A stretch of 64,000 bases of DNA from Nakamurella antarctica (lineage in GTDB: Bacteria > Actinomycetota > Actinomycetes > Mycobacteriales > Nakamurellaceae), in NCBI RefSeq assembly GCF_003860405.1, contig NZ_CP034170.1, forward strand, positions 1,116,001 to 1,180,000, read 5' to 3'. Shown here piece by piece: positions 9,185-17,147 of this stretch. Made by a program: the position numbers and the translations under genes. Each line of letters starts with the position of its first letter. Within the stretch, counting starts at the first letter, position 1. The notes beneath the pieces are model-generated. The model was not told the origin of the DNA, did no database searches, and worked only from the letters and a program-made list of their open reading frames with translations.

Positions 9185-9952
9185 TTATTCAGGAACTGGT
9201 CCGTCCGGTCCTGCTATCCGGCCAGCGGCTACCAGTTCCACAGTGATAACGCTGGCGAGTGAGCTGACCAGTAACAGCGAGATAAGTACCAACAGCTGCG
9301 CTGCACCGGCTTGCACAGGGCTGGCGCCGGCGAGGAGCACACCTACAAAAGCTCCCGGTAGCGTCACCAGCCCGACCGTCCTGGTCTGGTCGAGAATTGG
9401 TAGAAGTGCAAGAGCGGCAGCGGGTTTGGCCACCAAATGTACGGCGTCCCGGCGAGTGAGGCCGAGAGACAGCGCAGCTTCGTACTCGCCTTTGCGGGCG
9501 TGTAGTTCTTCGGTGGCCCGTTTTCCGGTCAACGAGGTCACCGTCATGGCGCCGCCGATGATGATGCCGGCCACGGGCAGCACACCCAGGGGTTTGAACG
9601 GCACCGCGGTGCTGAGAAGGATCAGCGCCACTACGGGGATGACGGCCAACGCGATCGGAGCCAGAGTCCACCAGGCCCGCGGGCGATAGTTCCGTGACAC
9701 TCTGCCTGCCGACGTCCCGGCGGCGATGACGATCATTGATGCGACAAATACCAGCGTCCACAGCATGGACTTGAGCACCCAGGCGATGACGAGGGAAACA
9801 GCGGCCAACTGGACGGTGGCACGTACGGCGGCAATGACGATCTCGGAGCCTTTGGTGAGCAAAGTCAGGTGCACCAGGAGCGCTGCCGCTGCGGTGAATA
9901 TGACCAACAGCGCGATCAGCAGCGGACCAAGGTGGACGTTCGAATCTGACAT
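9185..9952 (-). CDS. FetB/UPF0014-family ABC transporter permease
   Basis: A 255-residue membrane protein with about seven hydrophobic helices and the UPF0014 motif VAGIIIGGAMTVTSLTGKRA, followed by the cytoplasmic coupling region EEYEAALSLGLTRRDA-like sequence. E. coli FetB exports iron with the ATPase FetA. No ATPase gene is adjacent here, which is unusual. The start was placed at 9952 because GAGGGAG precedes this ATG; a longer frame would run back into tRNA-Pro. Confidence 0.87.
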   Translation of the reverse strand: MSDSNVHLGPLLIALLVIFTAAAALLVHLTLLTKGSEIVIAAVRATVQLAAVSLVIAWVLKSMLWTLVFVASMIVIAAGTSAGRVSRNYRPRAWWTLAPIALAVIPVVALILLSTAVPFKPLGVLPVAGIIIGGAMTVTSLTGKRATEELHARKGEYEAALSLGLTRRDAVHLVAKPAAALALLPILDQTRTVGLVTLPGAFVGVLLAGASPVQAGAAQLLVLISLLLVSSLASVITVELVAAGRIAGPDGPVPE

Positions 9953-10095
9953 GCCGGGCCGCTCCCTCAAGTGGATGAGCCGATTGTCCCCGCCCCGGGC
10001 GTGATTGTTCAAAGCGTCCGGGGCCGGGGCGCGGTTGGTCAGAATCGGGGTGGCTGCTGAGGTAACCTGGAACACGCCTGGCTTGCCAGGCAGGC

Positions 10096-10169
<74 letters not shown>

Positions 10170-10172
10170 CAA

Positions 10173-10198
10173 TGTGATGTCTCGGGACATCGGAATGG
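10173..10198 (+). repeat. IS left terminal inverted repeat
   Basis: Begins TGTGATGTCTCGGGACATCG; the inner 14 bases GGACATCGGAATGG are identical to the right end read on the other strand. Confidence 0.82.
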
Positions 10199-10229
10199 CT
10201 GAACCTACAGATCTGTAGGTTCAGCCATT
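10194..10229. repeat. Perfect 36-bp palindrome at the transposase 3' end
   Basis: The half-site AATGGCTGAACCTACAGA is followed directly by its exact reverse complement, with no spacer. It covers the last codons and stop of the transposase and overlaps the left inverted repeat by five bases. In RNA it would form an 18-bp stem and may stop transcription or protect the message. No T-tract follows. Confidence 0.85.
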
Positions 10230-11410
10230 TGTCGTTGTGGGATGGGTTGGTAGTCGCGGGTCGGGTCCAAGGTGAGATCGCGGATGATGTGCCCGGTGGT
10301 GGCGTCGGCGATGCTGATGTTCAGGTCTTGGATGAGCAACTTTATGTAGGTTCCGGCGTAGGTTCGGCCAATTCCAATGTGGTGCAGCTTCCCGTTATGG
10401 CGCAGGGTGACGGTTCCTGCTTTGCTGACACGGTCATCGCGGACCCGGTCGTGGGTATCGGCGGTGCGGTTGCTGGTCGGGGTGGCTTTGGGCCGTAGGG
10501 CGTATGCCGCCGCGGGGGTGGCGTGGTGCGGCAGCGATCGGTGTGGGCGGTGGTGGTTGTAATCCTTGGCGAACGTGTCCAGCAGGGTTTGCAGGCCCGG
10601 GACGGTGGATGGTTGCTGCGTCTGAGCGCGTAACCACTTTTTGAGGGTTTGCTGGAACCGCTCGACTTTGCCTTGGGTTTGCGGGTGGTTGGGTTTGCCG
10701 TTTTTCTGGGTGATGTTCAGGCGCCGCAGTTCGTTTTCGAAACCGTTGCGTCCGCCTTTGCCGCCAGCGAATCGAGCGGTGTAGACCATGCCGTTGTCGG
10801 TCAGCGTGCACGCTGGGATTCCATGCGCGGCAATGGTTTCGCCGAATGTGGTGGTGACGACCATGCCGGTGATCCTGGCGTGCGCGGATAGATGCAGAAC
10901 GTAACGTGAGTGATCATCAAGCCAGGTGATGATCTCAACATCTGTCCCGGGGGCACCGTTCGTTTGGGTCAGTCGGTAGTGGGTGAAGTCGGATTGCCAG
11001 CATTCATTGGGTTGTTCGGCGGCGAAGCGGATGTAGGAAGATTTCGGTCGCTTTTTTGGCTCGGGGGTGATGAGTCCGGCGCGGGCGAGGTGGCGGCTGA
11101 TCGTGGCTCGGGACACGGTCACATCATGATGCTGGGCCAGGTGCCATCTGATGGTGTCCGGTCCGGCGTCTAAGCCTTGGCCCGCTAACTGTTCCCGCAG
11201 TTTTACGATCAACGTGAGAGTGGACTCCAGTGTGACGTTCGGCGACGACTTCGGCCGTCGAGAAAGCGGTTGGAATGCGATATCACCTTCGGCGTGGTAG
11301 CGGACCATCAGTCGGCTGATCCACCCCTGGGACACCCCGTAGGTGCAGGCAACCTCAGTTTGCGAGGTGCCGGTCAGAACGGCGGTGATCACAAGCTTCC
11401 TTTTCGACAT
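10205..11410 (-). CDS. IS481-family transposase
   Basis: A 401-residue DDE transposase. The N-terminal helix-turn-helix is QTEVACTYGVSQGWISRLMV (about residues 18-37), with a second HTH near TVSRATISRHLARAGL. The catalytic triad is Asp in CWQSDFTHY, Asp in TLTDNGMVY and Glu in QGKVERFQQTL, followed by HRPHRSLPHHATPAAAY. The start MSKRKLVITAVLTGTSQTEV was chosen by family N-termini; the frame is open 90 bases further upstream into the terminal repeats. No frameshift or stop is seen, so it is probably active. Confidence 0.93.
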   Translation of the reverse strand: MSKRKLVITAVLTGTSQTEVACTYGVSQGWISRLMVRYHAEGDIAFQPLSRRPKSSPNVTLESTLTLIVKLREQLAGQGLDAGPDTIRWHLAQHHDVTVSRATISRHLARAGLITPEPKKRPKSSYIRFAAEQPNECWQSDFTHYRLTQTNGAPGTDVEIITWLDDHSRYVLHLSAHARITGMVVTTTFGETIAAHGIPACTLTDNGMVYTARFAGGKGGRNGFENELRRLNITQKNGKPNHPQTQGKVERFQQTLKKWLRAQTQQPSTVPGLQTLLDTFAKDYNHHRPHRSLPHHATPAAAYALRPKATPTSNRTADTHDRVRDDRVSKAGTVTLRHNGKLHHIGIGRTYAGTYIKLLIQDLNISIADATTGHIIRDLTLDPTRDYQPIPQRQMAEPTDL

Positions 11411-11430
11411 GTCCTGGATGTACCGGGATG

Positions 11431-11476
11431 AGTATTCCGATGACGGGAGACACACCCATTCCGATGTCTTGAGACA
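11431..11476 (+). repeat. Two subterminal copies of the IS end motif
   Basis: At 11431-11452 and 11455-11476 are 22-bp relatives of the terminal repeat (ATTCCGATG core followed by GAGACA), in the same orientation as the right end at 11479-11504. They lie just upstream of the transposase start and may be extra transposase-binding sites that also control its promoter. Confidence 0.65.
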
Positions 11477-11478
11477 CC

Positions 11479-11504
11479 CCATTCCGATGTCCTGAACCAA
11501 GACA
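11479..11504 (-). repeat. IS right terminal inverted repeat
   Basis: Reverse complement begins TGTCTTGGTTCAGGACATCG, matching the left end in 21 of 26 bases, including the outermost TGT. Confidence 0.82.
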
Positions 11505-11519
11505 CTGTCATCCCGACAA
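11505..11519 (+). repeat. Right copy of 15-bp target-site duplication
   Basis: Exact second copy of CTGTCATCCCGACAA. It is followed by the terminator that must once have ended the tRNA-Pro transcript. Confidence 0.85.
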
Positions 11520-11526
11520 CGGCTTC

Positions 11527-11562
11527 AGGACCGTCCACCGAACAGGTGGGCGGTCCTTTTTT
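11527..11562 (+). terminator. Terminator displaced from tRNA-Pro by the IS
   Basis: The stem AGGACCGTCCACC pairs with GGTGGGCGGTCCT (one G-T pair) around a 5-base loop and is followed by a run of T. Before the insertion it would have begun 10 bases after the tRNA. Confidence 0.85.
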
Positions 11563-11842
11563 ATGGGCGCTGATGGATTGAAGATTGAAGGTGGTTCGAA
11601 CGCTCACTGATCCCAAACATGGCGCTGGATAGTGCTTCTTGCGGTTCTATCGCTGGTCTTCGGAATAGCTTGTGTTGTCGTTTTTGGATTCTGTCGCGAC
11701 TTCGAAGGGCGCACTATTGCTTGCGGAGACCTCAGTGATCAATGGCGCCATGGCAGTCCGGTGGCGACGAGAGCGGCGAGCTGGCAACTAGTCGAGACTG
11801 GGGCTCTGACCAAAAATAGCTATACCGACGGGATAGGGGATA
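11563..11842. other. Gap with no convincing gene
   Basis: About 280 bases between the tRNA terminator and the SDR gene. A GTG frame at 11632 begins with a hydrophobic stretch but lacks a ribosome-binding site and runs into the SDR gene in another frame. A promoter for the SDR gene is expected here, but no clear -35/-10 pair was found. Confidence 0.4.
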
Positions 11843-11845
11843 GTG

Positions 11846-12667
11846 ATGAGCAGGAAGAACACTCGTGGGCTCGCATTGCGCGGAGCCAGGGTCTTAATCA
11901 CCGGTGCTGGTAGTGGTATCGGTCGGCAGATGGCGCTTGAAGCGGCCCGCCGGGGCGCAAGCGAAGTCATCCTCTGGGATCTCTCATCCGAACGCGCTGA
12001 GGCCGTGAAGGGCGAGATCCAGACGGCCGGTGGCGTGGCTTCCGTCGGGATCGTCAACGTCGCCGACCGTGCCGGGGTCGCCGAAGCCGCGAAGTCGATC
12101 CTTCCGGTTGATGTGCTTATCAACAATGCTGGCATCGTTACCGGCGCTGACCTGCTGGAGGCCACTGATGAGGACATCATCCGTACCTTCGATGTGAACA
12201 CCCTTGCCCTGTACTGGACCACGCGAGCGTTCCTGCCGGCTATGCGCGACCGCGACCGCGGGGTTATCGTCACCGTTGCCTCCGCTGCCGGCCTCGTGGG
12301 GGTAGCCAAACAGACCGACTACTCCGCCAGTAAATTCGCCGCGTTCGGCTTCACCGAGTCGCTGCGCAACGAACTCCGCGCCCGCGGAAGTAACGTTTCC
12401 ACGTTGATATTCGCCCCCTATTACATCAACACGGGCATGTTCGACGGCGTCACCACAAAGTTTCCTCGCTTGTTGCCCCTCCTTGACGAGAACGACGTCG
12501 CCCGCCGTGTCCTTGACGCCATTGAATCCGGTAGCCAGCAGCTGATCCTGCCGCGACTGGCCCGCATCATGCCAGCCACTCGCCTGCTGCCGGTGCGGGC
12601 CTTCGATCGTGTGGTGGACTTCTTCGGAATCAACCAGACGATGGATCACTTCACGGGCCGGCGTTAA
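11846..12667 (+). CDS. SDR-family oxidoreductase (retinol dehydrogenase-like)
   Basis: A classical short-chain dehydrogenase of 273 residues. It has the cofactor motif TGAGSGIGRQ, NNAG, Ser in VTVASAAG, and the catalytic Y-x3-K in DYSASKFAAFGF. The substrate is unknown. The ATG at 11846 is preceded by GATAGGGGATAGTG; a GTG at 11843 is in frame. It opens the sugar-use region and may reduce or oxidise a sugar or alcohol, but that is inference from position. Confidence 0.88.
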   Translation: MSRKNTRGLALRGARVLITGAGSGIGRQMALEAARRGASEVILWDLSSERAEAVKGEIQTAGGVASVGIVNVADRAGVAEAAKSILPVDVLINNAGIVTGADLLEATDEDIIRTFDVNTLALYWTTRAFLPAMRDRDRGVIVTVASAAGLVGVAKQTDYSASKFAAFGFTESLRNELRARGSNVSTLIFAPYYINTGMFDGVTTKFPRLLPLLDENDVARRVLDAIESGSQQLILPRLARIMPATRLLPVRAFDRVVDFFGINQTMDHFTGRR

Positions 12668-12893
12668 ATTTTCCCCCGGGTCCATTAAGCGCGCTGTGAC
12701 TCCGTCGTCCGCGGGGCCCCATCACCGCCGGGGTCTCTGCCCCCGATCTCCGCCCGCGCGGTCCAACGCTGCGCAAGAGTAGAAGGGGGCCGCGTTATGA
12801 GTGCGCCGGATCTATCCGCCATCGGCCTTACCTGGAGTCCCCGAAGCCTGCTTCAATAGAAATTAAAATTCCAGACGGAAAAAAAGGGAAATA

Positions 12894-14561
12894 ATGGAGT
12901 TCGAAGTCTCCTACCAGTTCGGTGACCACCCTGCGGTGCCCATTGAAGCCCGCGATTCGGCTATTGAGTTCTCGCCTGCTGATGGCACTATCTGCGTCAG
13001 CGAAAAAGCGGGTCTGCTGTGCACGCTCGTTGAGAGTGATCTGACTTGGCGATCGGATCTCCTCCTTACCGCCACAATCCGACTCGATGAGCCTCCATCC
13101 CGCGCCCTGTGGCCACGGTATGAGGGAATCTTGGAGGAGACCTCAAATCCGGATCGGAGCACCTTCGAGTTCCGAGGACCGGGTTGGAACTCGATACCCC
13201 GCAGCGGTGAGCGCCTCGGTATTCCGGCGCTCATTCTCGAGGACGCGGTCGGGTACCTGGTGATCGGCACCGATCCCGGATTTACTACCTTTGTGAGTCT
13301 CGACCTGAGCGCATCCGCCGTTCGCGTCACCTGGACGTATCGAAGCGAAGCGGGACCGCACCGCCTGATGGAGCGCAGGGTCTTTGCCCAACGCGCCGAG
13401 ACGATCGAAGATGCGCTGATGGTGTGGTTCGAGATGGCGACACCGGATGTCCCGGCAGGCCCGGTCTGGCTGCACGATATCGATTGGCAGCACTACGATT
13501 TCATGTCAAAGAACGGTCACGGCTGGTTCGCGGACATCGACTCGATGTGTGAGATCGTGTCGCCGGAGGATAGGCACAAAATAGCGTTCACGCTGCATGC
13601 CTGGTACGACAGCTGCGGGAGGTACAGCTACGACCGGGACACCGGAATGCTCGACGATTCGTGGACCGTGTTCTCACACATCGCCGACCCCCGCTTGCTT
13701 GAGCGAGAAGGCACACCCGAAGCTGGCAATCAACCGACTAGTTATACGTTCCGCAACCTGGCCGATTACCGGCCGTTGCCCATGGACTGGGCCGAGATTG
13801 CCCGCCGAATCGCGTACGCGAAGGACCGCGGTTTCCGCGTTGCTTTCTACCTCATCACCGGCCTGATCGACGTCGGTTCCCCGGCCGAGCACGCTGTACT
13901 CGGCGATGGGCTTGAGAGTGCGAACGTGCCGCTCTGGATCGGGCCGGACGTCGTTTCTGATACCTACCTGGCCAATCCCCTCCACCCAGATGTCCGCCAG
14001 CGCTACCTGGGGCTGACAAAAGCCGTACTCGCGAAGGTGGGCGATCTCATCGATGCTCTCGTCATAGACGAGGCCTATTACATTGGATACGGCCAGCTCG
14101 GGCCGACGAGTGCACCGGGGTATGCAGATTTGGCCCAAGCAACGCTGATCAAATCTATAGCGGATCTATGCCACGCCCATCGCGCCGATATTGCGTTGCT
14201 TAGCGCGGATCATCTCGGTACTCAATCACTGCTCGGCCAGGCATATCCCTACAGCCTGTACGCGGATGGGATCTACCACGATGCTTGGAACCACGCGCAG
14301 GCGCACGAAGCCGCCCGGTTTCCGGCATGGCGCAACACTGTGTGGAGCTGCTTATGGGCTCCTTCAAGCGCGATCGAGAACACCCGCTGGGCTGTTCTGG
14401 CCTACGACGCACCGATCAGCACGAGCAACGGCTGCTTCGGAGACGACGTCAGTATTCAGGATATGGGGGAAGCCGAGATGGCCATCCTCCGGGAACTATG
14501 GGAGATCAAACGCAGCAGATCCTTCCGCCAGCGTCCGGCCTTGGTGATACCCGACCGCTGA
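12894..14561 (+). CDS. Unassigned TIM-barrel glycosidase-like protein
   Basis: A 555-residue cytoplasmic-looking protein (no signal peptide). Residues 1-170 resemble a beta-sandwich of the type that precedes the barrel in alpha-galactosidase-like enzymes. From about 185 (VWLHDIDWQHYDF) to 530 the pattern of alternating strands and helices, with acidic residues at strand ends (DALVIDEAYYIGYG, LLSADHLG, ADGIYHDAW), fits a (beta/alpha)8 glycoside hydrolase. I cannot place it in a numbered family. AAAGGGAAA precedes the ATG. It stands beside a sugar ABC transporter and would plausibly cleave an imported glycoside. Confidence 0.6.
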   Translation: MEFEVSYQFGDHPAVPIEARDSAIEFSPADGTICVSEKAGLLCTLVESDLTWRSDLLLTATIRLDEPPSRALWPRYEGILEETSNPDRSTFEFRGPGWNSIPRSGERLGIPALILEDAVGYLVIGTDPGFTTFVSLDLSASAVRVTWTYRSEAGPHRLMERRVFAQRAETIEDALMVWFEMATPDVPAGPVWLHDIDWQHYDFMSKNGHGWFADIDSMCEIVSPEDRHKIAFTLHAWYDSCGRYSYDRDTGMLDDSWTVFSHIADPRLLEREGTPEAGNQPTSYTFRNLADYRPLPMDWAEIARRIAYAKDRGFRVAFYLITGLIDVGSPAEHAVLGDGLESANVPLWIGPDVVSDTYLANPLHPDVRQRYLGLTKAVLAKVGDLIDALVIDEAYYIGYGQLGPTSAPGYADLAQATLIKSIADLCHAHRADIALLSADHLGTQSLLGQAYPYSLYADGIYHDAWNHAQAHEAARFPAWRNTVWSCLWAPSSAIENTRWAVLAYDAPISTSNGCFGDDVSIQDMGEAEMAILRELWEIKRSRSFRQRPALVIPDR

Positions 14562-15047
14562 AGCGAAATGAGCAAGTTCGCGGGACGTACTTCGCAGTAG
14601 TACATAGGGGCGCAATACGCGAATTGCCCCTATGTAGGGTGCCGTACAGCCGTGGACGGCGTCCACGTCACAACTAGCCTCGATACTTCATCGAATTGAA
14701 TGGCGGGGGTTTTGCCGGGAAGGAGGGAAGGTGCTCCGACCGTTTCTACCCGCCTTTGCTCGTGGACATCCTCGCGAAGAACTTGGTGTCGTGGGCCTGA
14801 GCTGTTGTGCTGGCCTAAACAGCCCGCAAGATCGCCTTGGACCGGGAACTGACTTGTGAGTTGGCCTCGCGGAGGCGACCGTGTGCTCCGGTGTCGCGTT
14901 CGGCCACCATTGTGGCCGTCGAGAAAGCCGCCGCAACGACTACAGACGGTTTGAGAGGCCCATTTCATTGCTGATGTCGGCGCCTGCAGAGCGTTGAATC
15001 TCCTGGGCCGGTAGGCAGCGCATCGTAATCGCCTTCGAATCGGTCCA
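14562..15047. other. Convergent gap with a hairpin
   Basis: No supported gene in 486 bases. A 432-base minus-strand frame here (14630-15061) has no recognisable sequence. The main feature is the hairpin at 14601-14636; the rest shows nothing I can name. Confidence 0.45.
14601..14636 (+). terminator. Hairpin after the glycosidase-like gene
   Basis: TACATAGGGGC pairs exactly with GCCCCTATGTA; the 14-base interior can pair further (CAA/TTG-like). It starts 40 bases after the stop codon. There is no T-tract, so termination is uncertain. Confidence 0.5.
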
Positions 15048-16292
15048 TCATGTGGTTCCATGACGGGCGCGAGATCGTCGTGAAATCGAATCTATAATGA
15101 CGGCGAACAGAAGTACGGCGCCTGTGATCATATAACGGACCGACGAATCGAAGTTGAGGAGAGTGAGGCCACTGGAGATTGACTGAATAACGACGATTCC
15201 GAGCAGTGCAGCCCACGCGCTGCCTCGACCGCCGAAAAGGCTGGTCCCGCCAATCACCGCCGCAGCGATCGCGTTCAGGTTGACATCGCCCGTCCCACTC
15301 GACAGACTCGCCGACGTCAGACGCGCTGCGGCGAGCAGCCCGCCGAGCGCCGCAAATGTTGAGCAGAGGACGAACACGCTAACGTATACCCGGACAACGC
15401 GGATACCCGAGCGCCGCGCCGCTTCAACTGAACCGCCCACCGCAAAGACGGATTTGCCCCAGACCGTGCGGGTCAGAGCAAAGTTCATCACTACAACAAG
15501 AACTAGAAAGAGCAGAAACATTGCTCCCACGCCGCGTCCGGTTTCGAGGTACCACACCGTCGCTGTGAGGAATAGGAACAGGCCAGAAGCCTTCAGCACG
15601 ATAGCGGGAATCGATCCCGTGCTCAGGCCGCCCCTCCGCCGCCGTTCGGCCCTCCTCGAGTGAGTCACAAAAAATCCGATCGACGCGATCGCAGCTAGCG
15701 CGTAGGCAAGCCACGAAGGAAGGAATGCCGTTTGCGCGAATTGGACGATCCATGATTCGTAAGGAAGGTTAATCGAGCCGTTGGGTCCGAGTATCTTCAG
15801 CTGCAGACCTAGAAAGCCAAGCAAACCCGCCAGGGTGATCACAAAACTCGGCACTCCAAAGCGACTGAAGAGCAACCCGTACATCAGGCCGATGGCTGCT
15901 CCGGCAAGAATAGCTACCACTACGGCAAGGAGAACCGGCCAGTGGAGTTGCACCATGCCGACGCCAAGGATTGCGGACGATAGGCCACTGACGGAACCCA
16001 CGGAGAGATCGATCTGGCCCAACAGAAGGACGAGGACGACGCCGATGGCGATTGTGCCGACGGCTGCGCATTGCATGGTCAGGTTGACAAGGTTGTCAGC
16101 GGAGAGAAAATTCGGATTCAGCATCTGGAAGACAATCCACACAACGGCCAGTCCTATGACGACGGGCATCGATCCCAAGTCGCCGCCGCGAACCCGACTC
16201 TGGAGCGACCTGACGGCACCGCCGAAGCCAACGTAGCGCGTGAGTCGCTCGTCGAGCAGGTCGGTAGGAGTGTCTGCTGGCAGTTTCGTCAT
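15048..16292 (-). CDS. Sugar ABC transporter permease (XylH/RbsC type)
   Basis: A 414-residue inner-membrane permease with about ten helices. Family motifs are GQIDLSVGSVSGLSSAILGV and the C-terminal NAIAAAVIGGTSLFGGRGS. The long cytoplasmic loop with an Arg-rich stretch (SRRAERRRRGG) is typical of XylH-like permeases. It overlaps the ATPase gene by ATGA and forms an operon with the ATPase and binding protein. The ligand is probably a pentose or other monosaccharide, not proven. Confidence 0.9.
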   Translation of the reverse strand: MTKLPADTPTDLLDERLTRYVGFGGAVRSLQSRVRGGDLGSMPVVIGLAVVWIVFQMLNPNFLSADNLVNLTMQCAAVGTIAIGVVLVLLLGQIDLSVGSVSGLSSAILGVGMVQLHWPVLLAVVVAILAGAAIGLMYGLLFSRFGVPSFVITLAGLLGFLGLQLKILGPNGSINLPYESWIVQFAQTAFLPSWLAYALAAIASIGFFVTHSRRAERRRRGGLSTGSIPAIVLKASGLFLFLTATVWYLETGRGVGAMFLLFLVLVVVMNFALTRTVWGKSVFAVGGSVEAARRSGIRVVRVYVSVFVLCSTFAALGGLLAAARLTSASLSSGTGDVNLNAIAAAVIGGTSLFGGRGSAWAALLGIVVIQSISSGLTLLNFDSSVRYMITGAVLLFAVIIDSISRRSRARHGTT

Positions 16293-17107
16293 TCCGCAGT
16301 TTCCTTCTGTGTTGTTGCGCGTGCGCGCCGGGTCACCACGTTGTCGCTCGCACCGGTGATGGCGGAGATTATTTCCTCATAACTCACATCTGGGACTCGA
16401 AAATCGCCATTGTTCTTGCCTAGCCTCAGTACGACGACGCGATCGGCAACGGCCTGAACATCGGCCATGCTGTGACTGATCAGCACCACCCCGAGGCCGC
16501 GCTCGCGAAGACGCTCAATAAGGTTGAGGACCTCGGCTGTTTGTGCGACTCCGAGCGCCGCTGTCGGTTCATCGAGTATGACGACGCGAGGATCGCCGAT
16601 CAACGACCGTGCGATGGCAACTGTTTGCCGCTGGCCGCCAGAGAGGGAGGCGACGGCGATCCGAACTGACGGGATCTTCGCCGACAACTGTCGGAGTAGT
16701 TCCCAGGCCCGCTGCTCCATCGCCTCCTCATCCAGCGTAAAATTTGCTATTTCGCGGCCCAGAAACAGGTTTGACACCACGTCGAGGTTGTCGCAAAGCG
16801 CGAGATCCTGAAACACTGATGCGATCCCCAGCGAGCGAGAGGCTGCTGGCGACCCTATTGTGACTTCTGCGCCGTCAAGGAGAATCGTGCCGGCGTCGGG
16901 GCCATGAACGCCGGCCAATATTTTAACGAGCGTGGACTTTCCCGCGCCGTTGTCACCGACGACGGCTACCACCTCGCCGGGGTAGACGTCGAAATTAATC
17001 CCCGAGAGTGCGCGCACCGCCCCGAAACTCTTCGAAACGTTCCTTAGCCTCAGCACAGGTTCCAGAGGGTCTTCGCGAGTTTCCTTGAACTCCGGGTCAG
17101 TGTTCAC
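16289..17107 (-). CDS. Single-domain sugar ABC transporter ATPase (XylG-like)
   Basis: A 272-residue ATPase with Walker A GDNGAGKST, signature LSGGQRQTVAIARSLIG, Walker B VVILDEPTAAL and a switch His (LISHSM). XylG, MglA and RbsA are normally tandem ATPases of about 500 residues. This half-length form must act as a homodimer, as in related actinobacterial systems. The start codon is GTG at 17107, with no clear ribosome-binding site. Confidence 0.9.
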   Translation of the reverse strand: MNTDPEFKETREDPLEPVLRLRNVSKSFGAVRALSGINFDVYPGEVVAVVGDNGAGKSTLVKILAGVHGPDAGTILLDGAEVTIGSPAASRSLGIASVFQDLALCDNLDVVSNLFLGREIANFTLDEEAMEQRAWELLRQLSAKIPSVRIAVASLSGGQRQTVAIARSLIGDPRVVILDEPTAALGVAQTAEVLNLIERLRERGLGVVLISHSMADVQAVADRVVVLRLGKNNGDFRVPDVSYEEIISAITGASDNVVTRRARATTQKETAE

Positions 17108-17147
17108 ATATTTACCGTTCAGCTAGTTGGAATGAGACCCGCCGTTG

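Larger units (their letters stand above)
10173..11504 (-). mobile_element. IS481-family insertion sequence, complete
   Basis: A 1332-bp element bounded by imperfect 26-bp inverted repeats that begin TGT and match at 21 of 26 positions. It carries one transposase gene on the minus strand and is flanked by a perfect 15-bp direct repeat. All parts are intact, so it looks recent. It sits between tRNA-Pro and the tRNA's terminator. Confidence 0.9.

Noticed and set aside
11632-11913. 93-codon plus-strand frame with a hydrophobic start
   Set aside because: No ribosome-binding site, GTG start, and it runs 68 bases into the SDR gene in another frame.
14630-15061. 143-codon minus-strand frame after the permease gene
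   Set aside because: Composition is Arg/Pro/Ser-rich without any recognisable motif, and it starts inside the permease gene and covers the hairpin.
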